Positions 22,992 through 36,577 of a stretch of 64,000 bases of DNA are shown piece by piece. The stretch lies in the NCBI RefSeq assembly GCF_009905375.1, contig NC_133653.1:86716079-86780078 (forward strand), written 5' to 3'. The notes beneath the pieces are model-generated. The model was given only the letters and a program-made list of their open reading frames with translations, made no database searches and was not told the origin of the DNA. Numbering within the stretch: the stretch's first letter is position 1; each line of letters begins with the position of its first letter. The DNA is from Apium graveolens. Taxonomy: Eukaryota > Streptophyta > Magnoliopsida > Apiales > Apiaceae. A program made the translations under genes and the position numbers.

Positions 22992-24793
22992 ATGAGTAAG
23001 AAGGATATTGGTGTGAAGATTCCAATCCTGGAAAGAGATAATTATCATCACTGGAAAGTGAAGATGCATCTATATCTTCTCTCTCAAGATGAAAGCTACA
23101 TCAACTGCATTGAGAATGGTCCTCACATCCCTCACAAAGTGGCCACATCTGCCACTGCCACAGTTGTTGTTGGACAGTCTATTCCCAAGCCAAAAGCAGA
23201 ATGGACTGATGAAGATATTGAAGAGGTTCGTAAGGACAAGAAGGCCATGAACAATCTGTTTAATGGCCTAGACAAAGATATGTTTGATAATGTCATTAAC
23301 AGCCAAATTGCTAAAGAAATTTGGGATACTGTGCAACTTATCTGTGAAGGTACTAAACAAGTTAGAGAAAACAAAATGCAGCTTCTCATTCAATAATATG
23401 AATATTTTCATTCTGAAGAAGGAGAATCATTGAATGATACCTTCAATAGATTTTAGAAACTGTTGAATGGATTGAAGCTGTATGGCAGAGTGTACCAAGT
23501 CAAGGATTTCAACCTAAAAAATCTGAGGTCTCTACCAAAGGAATGGAAGCCTATGACTGTTTCACTAAGGAATTCTCAAGATTATAAGGACTTCACTCTT
23601 GAAAGATTATATGGAATTTTAAAGACCTATGAACTTGAGATGGAGCAAGATGAGCTGTTGGAGAAGGGAAAGAGAAAAGGTAGATCAGTTGCACTTGTAG
23701 CTGAAAATGAGAGAACTGAAGCCAGGAATGAAGAAAAGACAATGCCAAGTCTCAAAATTGGTGCAAGCAAATCAGAATCAAGCAAGGGAAAGGAGCAAGC
23801 TGCTGAGGTTGAAGACAATTCCAGTCAAGATGACTCTGATGATGTTAATGAACATCTGGCTTTTCTGTCCAGAAGGTTTGCAAAGATGAAATTCAAGAAA
23901 AATACTAGAGTCACTAAGCCAAACAAGAACTCGGTGGACAAATCTAAGTTCAAGTGTTATAACTGTGGCACAAGTGGACACTTTGCAAGTGAGTATAGAA
24001 AGCCAACTTCTGAAAAGAAGAAATTTGAGCAAGTGGATTACAAAAAGAAATATTTTGAATTGATCAAACAAAAGGAAAGGGATTTTCTGACTCAGGAAAA
24101 TGACTGGGTAGCTGATGGAGCCAATGAAGATGATGATATGGAGTATATCAACTTAGCCCTGATGGCTAATTCTGATGAAAATAAAACTAGTTCATCAAGG
24201 AACCAGGTAATCACTACTGACCTCTCTCAGCTTTCTAAAAATGAATGCAATGAAGCTATAAATGATATGTCCAATGAATTATATCATTTACGCGTTTCCC
24301 TTAAATCACTGGCTAAAGAAAACACAAGAATTAAAGAGAATAATTTGTTTTTAAGTGATAGGAATGTTGTGTTAGAGGGTAAGGTAATTGAGCTTGAAAA
24401 GATTAAAATCAAATGCTTATCTGTTGAGAGTGAACTAGAAGAGTCTGTTAAGAAAGTAGAAGTTCTTTCTAGACAACTAGAACGTGAGCAAGAGGTAATC
24501 AAGGCCTGGAAAACATCTAGGGATGTTAGTGCTCAAATTGTCAAGGTTCAAGGAATTGAATCACTCTGTGAGAATGCCTGGAAGAAAAAACAAAAAGGAA
24601 ATAGAATTAATTGTTGGATTGTCAACGGATGTGGAATCAACGGATGATGAAAGTCATCCTTTGAAGGAAGAAAAGGAGCATCCGTTGAAGGCTCATCAAT
24701 TGAAACAGGCAAATGATTCTAAAAGGAATAATTTGAAAAATCTCAGTAAGAAGTTTGGTTCAACTTCCAAGAACTTTGTCAAAGAAGAAGCTA
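22992..24793 (+). pseudogene. gag: E1 gag, segment 1
   Basis: Gag starts at ATG 22992 (MSKKDIGVKIPILERDNYHH), the usual start of copia Gag. In-frame stops lie at 23394 and 23454. One zinc knuckle near 23955-23996 (CYNCGTSGHFASEY) has Tyr in place of the last Cys. A coiled-coil stretch (about 24250-24500) follows, then a +1 frameshift near 24585 in an A-rich run. The segment ends at 24793 where E4 is inserted; AGCTA at 24789-24793 is the target duplication. The words TCAACGGAT and ATCCGTTGA occur in the coding sequence at 24622, 24637 and 24680. Confidence 0.85.
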
Positions 24794-27700
24794 TGTAACA
24801 CCCCCAAATCTGGGGTCGGGGATTCGGGTTGTCACGAGTTTCAATTCCCTTATCAATACTTAATCTTAATAGTCAACCAACTACTGCGTACTGTGACCCC
24901 ACAATATACACACACCACAAGTTATAGTCTCAGAGATGAATACCAAAAATAACACAAGTCATTTTATTCCACAATTATAAACCGTTACACCTTAAAAGGG
25001 TTTCTGAATAAATTTACATTTCTTTGCCATTATTATAATTCATAAAGATACATAAGTCCGGTACATCAAAAGTTGAAAGCCTAGCCTATTGGTAGTTCCT
25101 ACCTCAGCTACAGCGACATCAACGCCTATAGGAAACTGCGGAACGTTTCCTATCTGCTCGCAAATTGGGAGCTTGGTCCTGATCATCTTGTCTGTCTGTT
25201 GTTGTATGATGAAAAAAGAAAGCAAGGGTGAGCAACAAGCCCAACGAAATAATATATATAATAATTAACAATATATGAGCATTCTCATAGTACTCATGAA
25301 AGTCTTGGTCAAGAAGAAATGAACCAAGTTTGTTATCTTAACGCGACCAAGTCGCAAAATATTCAGTATATATATACATATATACTTTTCACAATCTTTG
25401 AAATCCTCTGACATGTATAATATACACAGAGTTCCAGTTTATAACTGTATAAAAATATCGTTGCAAGGTGATCTCATATATCTAACCTTGTCTCAACGTT
25501 TTTCTGAAAATCTTTGACATGCATAAGATAATCATTTACTAGATATAAGTTTAAAAGATGAAGTTACAAGAAACTCCAATATACTTATATCTTTTCCAAA
25601 TACTACTTGAACTACCACCGTTCAAGTTATAATCAGTTTCAAAAGTTCATCCCACTGATGAGACTACAAGATAAGACTTGAATAGATTCAATCCTTGAAA
25701 TATCATTTAAAAGAAATGAAGTTACGAGATACTTCATTAAGTCCCGATATATATACACCTATATATATACATTTCATACACTCCTTAAAAACCTCTGTTA
25801 TGAAAATTATAAACAGAGTTACAAAATCCAATGAATTTGGAAAGAAGAAAACTTTGGCATAAATCTGATATCTTGCTGATCAGTAAAAGATACTAATAAG
25901 TAACCTTTTCTAATAGTAGATGGACGAATTCCCCACTGGTCATCACCCTGGCCGCAATAGGACCTTATGCTGGACTGCCACTCAGCCACTTACGCATTTG
26001 ATGGACTCCCACTGAGCCACTTACACTTTCATGGACGCCCACTGAGCCCATGTTGCTTATGCCGACTCAATAGATGGACTTACTTCCCGAACTTTGGGTA
26101 AGTAATCAATTCATTTATCAAAACAGCAACCTCGTTGCGAATATAAAATACACCACAGAGTCGGATCCCTCAGGTTTTGAGCGAATATTTAAATCCCCTT
26201 CGAAAGGAAGATCTTAAATACAAAAATGAGTTTTGGGATCCGCTCTAACTTTTAGAAAATCATTTTGAAGACTCGAAAACATTTTTAAGAATGTTTGGAG
26301 TAATGCTGATTTAATAAAATAAATCAGTCCCAATATATTTAGAAAATATCTGAATATTATTATTTAAATAATATTCCCATAAATAATAATTTTTATAAAA
26401 ATAATTGAAGTAGAAGTTTTAAAACTCATACTTGGATTGGATATTAATAACCAAAGATATACTTATACGAAAGTATGATCTTTATTTGAATAATCGAAAA
26501 TAAGTTTGATTATCGAAACATTATTCTTTAATAAAATAAAGAATATTATTTAATAAATAAGAGGAGTCATAAGTCCACGAATGAATATTCAAAATAATAT
26601 TCATAAAATAAACGGAGTCATAAGTCCTCGAATGAATATTCAACTAATAATATTCATTAATTAAAATAAACAGAGTCATAAGTCCTCGAATGAATATTCA
26701 ACTAATATTCATTATTTAAAATAAAGTTATCGAATAAAACTTATTCGATTAATAGTTTTGAAAACGATATCAATATATATATATATAATATACTCGGGAA
26801 CATCGACTCCCGGTTTTAGAAAATGTTCACCTTTGGGTCCCCTATACTAAGGGTATACGCAACTACTGCTTATCTCTAGCATAGGTATTATGCAACTATA
26901 AGCATTTGAATCAACAATTAGATATCAAGATTACGAAACAAGCATGCATATATACCATATCAACATTCTCCAATATATCGCAAGATTTGCTAATAACAAT
27001 CATGCACTTATCACAAGATAATATATATACATATATACATCACAACAACAGTATAACGGGTAGAAAACTTGTCTGAGCGACTGGGGGTGGTAAAAGGCCT
27101 GGGACGAGCCTGGTAACCTATAAACAACATATAAGTTGGAATTAAACCAAAGTCGCTTAAGAATCTATACTTTAACCAACTAGACTCTAACGCTCGCTTC
27201 TGCGCTTAACGATTCACTTAAGTCGCTCGAGTACCCTAGGCTCCACAATTTTTAATAAATTAACCATTACGAATTTTAAGGCGATTCTTTTGCGAGTACT
27301 TTACCAACTTCCTAATCCACATTACATAATTGTTTCATAATCCAATTAGTCTTTTGGGGCCTTAACCAAGGTTTCAAAGTAAGGCGAGGGGTAATGGTCC
27401 GTTCGCGAAACGCCGTTACTTAAAACGGTCGTTTCTCCTAAACCGTACATCGGATTCAAGCGAACCACATATCAAAATGAAGCTCGTAACATGAACTATC
27501 TAATAATGGCAATGGTAAAAACCTAACAGTGAATTCACGGGTCCTGATGTCAAGAACAAAACCAGTCTAAGGTAAATCGGGCATTACGACAGTTATGTTT
27601 ACGTGATTACCAAATTTGTACAACTCCAAATCAATCACCAACCAACTCATAACCATAAATACAACAAAACTTCACCTAAACCATACCACATCAGTCCATA

Positions 27701-28845
27701 AACTCCAAGTTTTTCAACTCAAACAACCACAATCAAGACCTATGAACTATAATCAAGCTTCAATTACCAAAACACTTCCAAATCAAACCAAACTACTAAT
27801 AATCACAATCTATGCTTCTCATTTCACAAAACCAACCATTAAACTTACTAACAAATAAAGTAAAGGCTAGGGTTTGAATTTTATACCTTCCTTGGGAGGT
27901 GTTAAGTTGCTAGGAAGCTTTAGGGAGCCTCCTACAAGCTTGATCTTTCCAAAGAAATCAAGAACACAAAGTTAGGCTTTGAAGTTTCTAAAAGTCTTAT
28001 TGAAAGAACTGTAAAAATGAGGCTCTTAGCATGCTTATTTGGACGAGACTTGTGAACAAGAGTTGTAGGCCATCTCAATACCTTTCCAACGATCTATAGA
28101 ACACAACATTTGAGTGAGAAATGAAGGAGATACAGCAGTTTTAATGTGCTGGTTCTGTTTTGGCCGAGAGCAATGGAAAAGGGGGAGGAAATGCTTTTGC
28201 TTTCTTGTGTTGGTGGAATAATGTGGTGGATAATGATGGGTTGTCTTGATATTTTGCTAGGTTAATAATAAATAAAGGAGTTAGTGGAAGATGATCTCAT
28301 CATTTGCCATGTGTTGGTGATTTGTGGTGAGATGAGATCATCCCTAGTTAACTAGATAAGTAACTAGCCATTCCTTCCTAACTATCACTTGGTTTCTTGT
28401 TTGATCAACCATCCACTTGCCTTGCCACTTGCAAAGGTATTTACAAGAGTCGTTATTCATTTCTTTGTCCGGTTATCACTCAATCTCGTTGATCGTTTGG
28501 TTAAATATCTTAATGGTTTTATTGATAAAATCTTCTTGGTATTTTTAATACCTAAGTTAATTCTCCTTTATAATCCTTGAATTTAAAATCCTTCATCTTA
28601 ATATTAATTCCTTAAATCCCTTAATGTCTGGTGGAAATCTCGGGGAAAAATAAAAGTGCTCGTTTTCGAAATCCGACGGCTTTTACATACACTTATTTTC
28701 TTTATGGAATACTAATACGATCTTAGAATTTCCATAACAGTACTCCTATATATCGTGGTCTGATAATTTTTATTAATCAGCATTGTCAGCAAAAGTTACT
28801 ATTCATCCGGGTTTCAAAAATTTCCAAAAAATTGGGGTTATTACA
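24794..28845 (-). mobile_element. E4 3' LTR (4052 bp)
   Basis: It has TG...CA ends and the AGCTA duplication on its left, with the polypurine tract on its right (28846 on). It is nearly identical to 45582-49637 and shares repeat layout with E3's LTR. The ORFs at 25040, 27616 and 28389 have partners in the other LTR or are unsupported; none is called as a gene. Confidence 0.95.
26565..26730 (-). repeat. AT-rich tandem repeat in E4 3' LTR
   Basis: Three units carry the AGTCATAAGTCCWCGAATGA core, equivalent to 14396-14575 in E3. The partner array in the other E4 LTR is at 47356-47515. Confidence 0.8.
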
Positions 28846-28862
28846 GTCTCCCCTCTTTAAAA
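28846..28862 (-). other. E4 polypurine tract
   Basis: The minus strand reads a purine run (AAAGAGGGGAGAC) ending at the LTR start at 28845, matching the site beside E3's 3' LTR. Confidence 0.75.
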
Positions 28863-29600
28863 GGATTCCGTCCCGGAATCAGATAGAAAACAGTTGGGGA
28901 TGCTTTTCTAGCATTGCACTTTCTAAGTCTCAAGTAAATTTTCCCACATTGTGGTTCTACCACCAAACTCTGCCTAGTTTGATAACCCTTCTCCTAAGCA
29001 CTTGTTCCTTTTCGATCTATAACCCCTTTCTGGTTGCTCCATATAGGTTACGTCTGGTTGCATGCCTATGCGCTCATATGGCCCTATTTATCTGGCATCC
29101 GAATTATACTTCCTTAACATTGATACGTGAAACACGTTATGAACTTGCTACATGTTCGGGGGTAGGGATAGCTCATATGCTAACTTCCCAATACGTCTTA
29201 ATACCTCAAAGGGTCCAATAATTTGTGGGCTTAGCTTTCCTTTCTTTCCAAACCACATCCATCCTTTCCAAGGGAATACCTATAACAGCCCTAGGTCCCC
29301 TACTTCCTATTCTTTGTCCTTTCGTGTCAAATCAACATACTTCTTATGTCCATCTTGGGCTACTACCAGTCGTCCTCTAATTAGATCTATTATATCCTTG
29401 GTCCTTTGGACTACTGCGGGTCTGAGCATCTTGCGCTCTACAACTTCATCCTAACATAAGGGATATCGACATTGTCTTCCCTCAAGGATCTCATAAGGCG
29501 ATACCTCGATACTGACATACGATCGATTATCGTAAGAAAACTCAATCCGCGTTAAGTTATCATTCCAAATTTCTTTCAATTCTAGTGTACAGACTCTCAT
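28863..29600 (-). pseudogene. pol: E4 integrase C-terminus and chromodomain remnant
   Basis: The minus strand is collinear with E3 at 6838-7580 (integrase core end, integrase C-terminal region, chromodomain) but carries many stops and indels. No ORF survives. Shared landmarks include CTCATAAGGCG near 29489 and GTCGTCCTCTAAT near 29369. The plus-strand ORFs at 28832 and 29152 are shadows. Confidence 0.75.
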
Positions 29601-31775
29601 TATCTCATCTAGATCTACAGCTTTTGATTCTCAATACCCACTCTTTTCCAGTTCGTAATCGTTACTATCTTTCGTACCAAATTTTGTATTGATTACACTT
29701 TTGCTCGTTAGCGTTCTATAACCTTTTAATAATCACATCAACCTTAGTATCACGAACGCATTAGAATCGGAATACCACCATACTTGGTACCACTTCATCT
29801 CTAGCTGCCTCCATCTTCGAAAGCTTGGTCCTTCATATAGAAGTAAAAGAATTTATTGAGAGATCACTATGATCATGAACACTTGTTACATTGCATAGTT
29901 AGTACAGAAGGTGGCCTGCCTTTAGTACTTGACAAGCAATTAAACAATAGATGGTATCCTACTAGGCTTCTATCACACAGATAGATAGTCATTCGGCAAT
30001 ACCTCCCCTTCTGGAAGGGTTGTTCTTCTCAGCTTATATGAAATGAAAAGGAGAGAAAAGAACGAATTGAAGAGAATTGTATATATGTAAAAATATACTG
30101 CCATAAAATATCTGGCTTGGAATCTACCTCTAAACTATAGAGGTTTGTCATAGGAGAACAAAACATATATGTATATATATCAACATCAAGTATTATAACA
30201 TCGCAATTCATGTGCCTGAATATTTACTATTCCGTCCATCGTCCTATGGACCCATGCTCTCGCTCGAGCTTATAAACAATCACCGTTGAAACTCCCTCGA
30301 CAGCGAAAATCGAATCTGGGATTTCATTCTAGACATCATCGTTACTAAAATTCTATGCTTGCACTGCAACCTTCCTCGTATAGTAATACGGGTCTCTATT
30401 CATAAGAAGGAATAAATATTCAATAGGTAGATAATCGACTTAATTAGTCTATCAACGATAACTTATACATCACCACGACCGGATTAGTGGTACTCAATCT
30501 CAACATCCATTCTAATACATCTCTTATGGTTGTAATCGATTCATTACTCGCAGAATCATTGTTGCATTACTATGGTCCATCGCTGACCTACCGTAGTCAT
30601 TCGCTTTCCTCGGAACCTTAATATTTAATCATACGGAGTCCATATTTGCTGTATCAAAATCTTTTAAGGAGTTAACATAATCACCATTCATGATTCATGA
30701 AGAACACTCCAGAGCTTGACGTACATTCATGACATGAAGCAGATAAAATTGCAGAAGAGTTTCAATCAAAGCAACGATAGCAGGTTAATAGCATTATTAA
30801 CCATATGCCTTCAATAGAAGACTTAACTCAAAGTTTCGTTTAGTACTTCTTGGAACATGGTCCTGGCTTATCTCAAGATAGTACCTTCTAAGATTGATAG
30901 CCCACTCATGGCGATTACACGAATTAAACCTTTACCAACTACTATTACGGTTGGGTATTGCACAGTCATCAGAAGGAATGTCAATCTTCCAAACCATAAT
31001 ACAACCTTCACATCTTTAACCATCATCACTGTATTCCTCTGGCACGAGCGCCTATAATTGTCCTCTTACACTTAAAGTGTCGGCCATCTCTTTGCCCTTT
31101 CCTGAGAGTAAAATTTCCTTACAATCAATGTCATTTTAACCACCTCCAACTAAATTTTCTACCTCATTTCAATCACTGCTTATGTGAAAATGCTTCTCTT
31201 ATGTCCTGGTGAGAAAAAAAATCACCATTTTTCTATAAGTCATTGCCTTAGTCTTTAGATGTGAACATTGCCACGACTGACTCTCGATCATACTTAGGAC
31301 GTCTCTTATCGTGGGTCCTTCTTGTTTTCACCAATCTTGACCCTTATTGGATCGATTTATACTTTCTTATGGTTCAACACGTGCTTCACCTGGCATTATT
31401 ATAATTACGTCATATTTGCTTCATCAAAATTTCTATTCTTGAGAACTTTGAATTTTACCTTTCTCCTTGTAAAACCTCTAAGGTTATCGTTAAATCCTTC
31501 ATCAGGTACACCCTAGGCACAGGGCATATCAATATACCATTTACTAATACCAGAATCATTGCCTATATACTTCTGAAAAATTTCTCCACTGATCCTTAAA
31601 GGTTGTTGTTACCTTAATCCTTTCCAATTCATAATGTCAAAACGCATACTATCCTTATTAAGGGTGAAATGCCAACCTTTATGCATTCCCCTAGGATTCA
31701 TTTTAAGTTACCGATGTTCTATCCTTAATTCTACCTTTAACAAGGTACATGCATCCTTCCATGGATAAATCAAGT
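29601..31775. other. E4 interior, unidentified
   Basis: About 2.2 kb without a credible ORF on either strand. I cannot match it to E3 or to any known domain. It may be heavily decayed pol or captured sequence. It ends at the CAAGT target duplication of E5 (31771-31775). Confidence 0.4.
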
Positions 31776-32374
31776 TGTTAGGTCACACTTTCACTGTAGA
31801 GGGGGTGAATACAGTGTTTATTACAATCAAATCAAACTTCAAGAACTTATGTAACAGAAAACAAACTTTATTTAATCAATAAACTCTGTTACAATCTGGA
31901 ACTGTTATCTCTCAGTGATGAACAAAATATCACGAGAGCTGCTAGGGTTATATTAAATAATATTCTCGATAATGATAACACTTATAGTGTAAACCCTATG
32001 TCTGTGTTTATATACTACACAGTTACAAGATAATCGCTAATTGATATGGAATATAATTCTGCTTCCTAAAATATATCAATCAGATATCTTCTATTCCAAG
32101 TATTCCATTCTTCACGGAATTCCTTCTTCATGCATATCTCTTCTTATGTTTATCTTGATCTTCTTAACTTTAATCAGCTACTGTCCTTATCTGATCGTCC
32201 TTCAGCACTTAAGTTCTGATATCTATCTCCTGATAACATAAGTACTGATATCCCTTAAGTTCTGACTTCCAGTATAAGTACTGATCAGTTAAGTACTGAT
32301 TTGTTCTGTTCAAATAAGATCTGAAATCTAAACATAAAACATATTAGCCATGACATTATCAAATATATCTAACA
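31776..32374 (-). mobile_element. E5 3' LTR (599 bp)
   Basis: TGTTAGGTCACAC...ATATCTAACA. It has the same length as the 5' LTR, with two differences noticed (GGGGGTG vs GGGGCTG near 31829; CTACTGTCC vs CTACTATCC near 32175). It carries the five-copy TAAGTNCTGAT cluster at about 32210-32300. Confidence 0.95.
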
Positions 32375-32388
32375 ATCTCCCCCAACTT
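32375..32388 (-). other. E5 polypurine tract
   Basis: The minus strand reads AAGTTGGGGGAGAT, directly upstream of the 3' LTR. The GGGGGAGA core matches that in E6 (55991-56002). Confidence 0.85.
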
Positions 32389-32581
32389 GTAAATTAACAA
32401 AATATACAAGTTTAACAGATATTTGATGATGTCAAAAACATTAAGTACAAATGCATGAGAAATAGACAAGATAACTACAACTTACAGTCCTTAAAGTTTT
32501 TACCAATTCAACTTCTGATAACAACTTCAATCTGTATAAATATCAGAATTTAAGCAGTTGTAGATCTTCGACTTGGCTTCA

Positions 32582-35410
32582 TCATTTTCTGATCTCTCTG
32601 ATGTCAGGAGTTGTTCTGAGATAATTCTTCAACAAACATTTCTCAGCATATCTGAGTTCATCAATCATTCTCCGTTTGACATCTTTAAGCTCTGCAGTAT
32701 CTTCACCAGTTTGAAATATTACAGCTCTGAGATCATTAATCTTTGCTTTTCTCAACTCCCGATCTAGTCTTATGACATAAGCTTTGTTAGACTCTAGATT
32801 GAATTCAAGCCCCTTAATACCAAGATATGTTCTGATCTGTGCAGTATTAGGCTTCATATCAACAATATCACCATTGTGATCTCTGTACTTTGGAACATAT
32901 CTGCTGTCAGACTTAACAGAATAAAGTCTTTTCTGTCTCTGAATCTGTTCTTTTAAGTAGTTTGCAGCAGTCTCTGTTATTCTGTTATCCACTTGAAGTA
33001 AGAAAAGTACATGCTCCAATTCTTCAAAATACTTCAAAGGAATAGCATTTTGTCTTATATGATAAACCCTACCATCTGTCATGAAATACAACATAATGTA
33101 TTCTTTCAAGTAGGTATGGTAAACCATCTGTACAGATTCTAGTTGATTCAATCTCTCAGGAGTTGCTCCAATACCTGGTTCACTCAAGGAAGTTGGATCA
33201 TCGGTAGTGTTGTGTACTCTTCTTTCATCAGCACTTCCCAATCCAGTTTTATCTCTAGCTTCCTTTCCAGTAACTACTCTTGCTTCAAAACCACTTGAAG
33301 TAGTCTTCAAAGATTGAGTCTGTTTTGCTTTAGTGAATCCTGGTAGGAGTGTTTTAGATTTATTTTCTGATATCAAGTTAACTTGAGCACTGTCAAAGGT
33401 TACTTGCTTCTTTTGAATATCAGAACTTACAATTTCTTGACTCTGAACAACTTGAGCCATGTCAGAGGTTGTTTTAAGAACTTTTCTTGAAGTCAGAGCA
33501 AGATTATCTTTTCCATCAGTAATTTCTTCTTCCTCAGGAGGTACATAAGGCTTGATAGGTTCACCAACCTTTTCTTTACCCTTGGATCTTGGATCTATCT
33601 GTGGTTGTGATCAAAGTTTCTTCAGTATGTATCCTTTCTTTGATCACAATGCCTTTAGGTTTTGGAAGTAACTTTTTACCAGAAGCTTCAGATATATATG
33701 TGACTTTCTCTGATTTAAGTCTGGCTTCTTCTTCCTTTAAACTTTCCAAGTCCATCCCTGGATTTTCTTGAAGAAATAACTGTCTTGACATTTCCTCATC
33801 AAGATCTAGAAGTTCATCAGAACTTATCCTTTTACCAGCAGCAGAACTTATTCTTTTCCCAGTATCAGAACTTGTTCTGTGACTAGCTTGTCTTGATGTA
33901 AACCTTCTACCTTGACTATGACCACTACCCATTCCAGAGTTTCCTTGGTCATCTTTTCCATCATCCTTTCCTTGCAGTGACTTGTTGGTTTTGCATTTGG
34001 ACTTAATTACCTTCTCCCCCTTTTTGGCATCAGCAGGTAATAAAAGAGAGATAAGTAGTTCCACTGAGGTCTGGATTTCAGTAAGTTGCGATTGCTGAGA
34101 AGCTTGATTTGTCAGAATTTGATCAATCTGAGCTTGTTGCTTCTCTTGAGTTTTCTCAATATAAGCAACCCTGTCAATGGTAGGTTGGAAGAACTTTTTC
34201 TTATCAAGTTTCCAAACTTGTTCCTGTTTAATAAAGTTCTCCTGAATCTTGTGTAGCTCTGCATGAGTGTTGGAATGAAGACCTTGTAGATGTTTAGTAC
34301 TCAATGCAGTGACTCTAAGCTGGATTTTAAAATCATCAGAATGTAACATTTCATCAGCTTTAGTCAAGTGCTCAGCAAGATGTAAAGCATTTGGAACACA
34401 TGAAACTGAGTTCCATTCCTTAGTCCACTCCTGACCTGCAGGAGTTTCACTCCAAGGCACTGGTGCATCCCTGATAACAAACTCCTTTAGCAGTTCAGAC
34501 TTAGGAAGAGTCAGTGGAGGAGTATGTCCTGAAGGACCTGCTTCATCAGCATCTACAGTTGTAGCAGCTTCACCAGTATCTCCAACATTTACAGCATCAG
34601 AACTTAAAGAATCAGTATCTTCTGATAAGACAACTGTGTGAGTAGCAATGGAGGCTTCAACATCCTCTAATTGCTGATCTGATACTAAGTTCTGATCAAC
34701 AGCCATATCCTGATGCTCACCTAAAATCTGATCATCAGCATCTTGATGCAGAGAAGGTGTTAGTGATAACTCAGGAGTTTGAACAGCATCAGTAACAGGT
34801 GTTGTGGAAGGATTATTTGCTGTTGGAGCTTCTAAGAAAAGTATTTCAAGCACAACCAAGTTCTGAATATCAATTTCAGCACTTTTGCCTGGATCAACAA
34901 GAGACCTAGAAGGTGAATTAGCCTTGTCAGATACAGGTTCCTGAGATGGAGTTGATGGAGAAGAAGTGACTGGAGCAAATTCCTTGTCTTGTGAGATCAG
35001 AGATTCCTGATCCCCTTCCTTAGCTGCTTCCTCCTCATCATCTGAAACTGGCCTCTGTGCCCTCTGTTTCTTGTACTTCCTTGTTGATTTGGATTCCTTG
35101 GGAGTTTCAGGAACCGTCATACGTCTAAGCCTCTTGAGAAGCCTAGAACCCCCAATTGCAGAATCCTTCTGAGAAGTTGCCTTCTCAGCTTCATCTACCA
35201 CAGGTTCTGAAGAGGGAATCTGATCCTCAGAATCTGATTCATCTCTCAAAGTAATCCTCCTCTTCTTCTGAGATGTTTGAGGAACAGTCTTTGTTCTCTT
35301 TGGCTTAGAGGATGTAGGCTTCACAGTAGGTGCTGAAGAAGAAGGTTGAGCAGTCTGTGAAGTGGAGAGATAGGATTTGAGATAAGTTCTGAGGGTAGGT
35401 TGAGTAGTAG
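32582..35410 (-). pseudogene. E5 env-like third ORF, one frameshift
   Basis: Downstream of pol, a long frame on the same strand covers about 35410-33576 and continues in a second frame to 32582. The two overlap near 33580-33625, so a single indel separates them. The first part is hydrophilic and low-complexity (Ser, Thr, Asp, Glu, Gln, with basic KKRR patches) and has a likely coiled coil around 34150-34300. The C-terminal part has a more conserved look (MVYHTYLKEYIMLYFMTDG, then a coiled-coil end). No ATG opens the frame, and I see no signal peptide or convincing membrane segment, so env-like refers only to position, as used for Sire elements. Compared with E1's third ORF, the N-terminal domain seems to be missing. 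Confidence 0.65.
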
Positions 35411-36577
35411 ACTATTAATCTTCCACTTCAACATTTCGAAATTAAGCTGAGACTGTTACCAAATTTTACTCACAGATAAGTCAAGTAAAGGGTTAGACTG
35501 AAAAATCAGAACTTAGACCTATACCAGAACTTAACAGTCATCAGAACATAATGTCTTAACTCGAACAAGGAATATCTATCTTAGTAAATACTCATACAAG
35601 TTCTTAGTTATGAACGTCAGAACTTAATCATCAGAACGTGTAACTAGAACTTGTCCTCAGAATTTGTGCAAAAGTGACACAATGACTGTTTATCTAAAAT
35701 AACATAGACCACCACAGAAATTTCATCATTCATATGGAGTGATGTGTGTGTGTATTAAGCTAAATAACAGACAAAGAGTAAAGTCTGATCTACTTCAGTA
35801 CATCTTAGAAATAAGTCATAATTAAAATTTTGCTAAAGAGCTGTCATTATCCTGAAACCTACTGATAAATGAGTTCATGCATGAGTCCACCTCAACTGTT
35901 TTTGTGCTAATTTTATGCATCTTTTGAAATTCTATTTTACAGAGGCTTCTCAGTGTAAGTGAGTCACGACTGCTTATCAGAATTTATGTTATTATCAGAG
36001 TATTTCTCCAGTAATCATAGAGTGTGAAAAGTCACCAAGAAAAAATATTTTGCTTTTCTAATGCATATTTACTTAATACCAGCAATGCACTTGGGTCGTC
36101 CCATTCACATTTTTACTCTAGATCTCAAAGGAGTACCTGATATTATTCTTTGATTCTTTTTCTTTTTCTTTTGATAAGTGAGGTTTATCAGCACTTAGTA
36201 CATTCAGCAGTTTTACTAGAATCAGAACTTAAACAGATGAGTAGCATTATTCTAATTTGGGACTTAGTAGTAAGATGAATAAAGTAAACTAAACTAAGCT
36301 CAAGTATCAGAATTTGCTTGTGTCATAAGATTTCCACAGAAATAATTACTTCTTTCATGGGATCATTTGTTTATTGAAGACTAGTAGGTCAGTATCTAGC
36401 ACAATTATCCTCATAGGGTAGAATAGTTACTGAAACAGACATATCACTTATCAGAGTTTAGAAATATGTATCAGACAACAATCAGTACTTAAAAACATTT
36501 ATCAATTAATGCACAGAATATACAAAGAGATTAATTCTGTAAATACTGATTATAAAGTCTGATAACATAGAACAAGT
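35411..36577. other. E5 spacer between pol and env-like ORF
   Basis: No ORF. It contains several copies of the E5 word (ATCAGAACTTA and close variants near 35500-35660 and 36180-36310). It is the equivalent of E1's 61132-61693 spacer, which carries E1's own word instead. Confidence 0.6.

Noticed and set aside
27616..27858. 80-codon Asn/Thr-rich ORF, with similar ORFs at 5554 and 15443
   Set aside because: Low-complexity translation of A-rich LTR sequence, present at matching places in the LTRs and not conserved as protein.
29601..31775. Possible host gene exons in the unidentified E4 interior
   Set aside because: No frame over 66 codons on either strand, no splice-site pattern that links pieces, and the stretch is enclosed by E4 LTRs.
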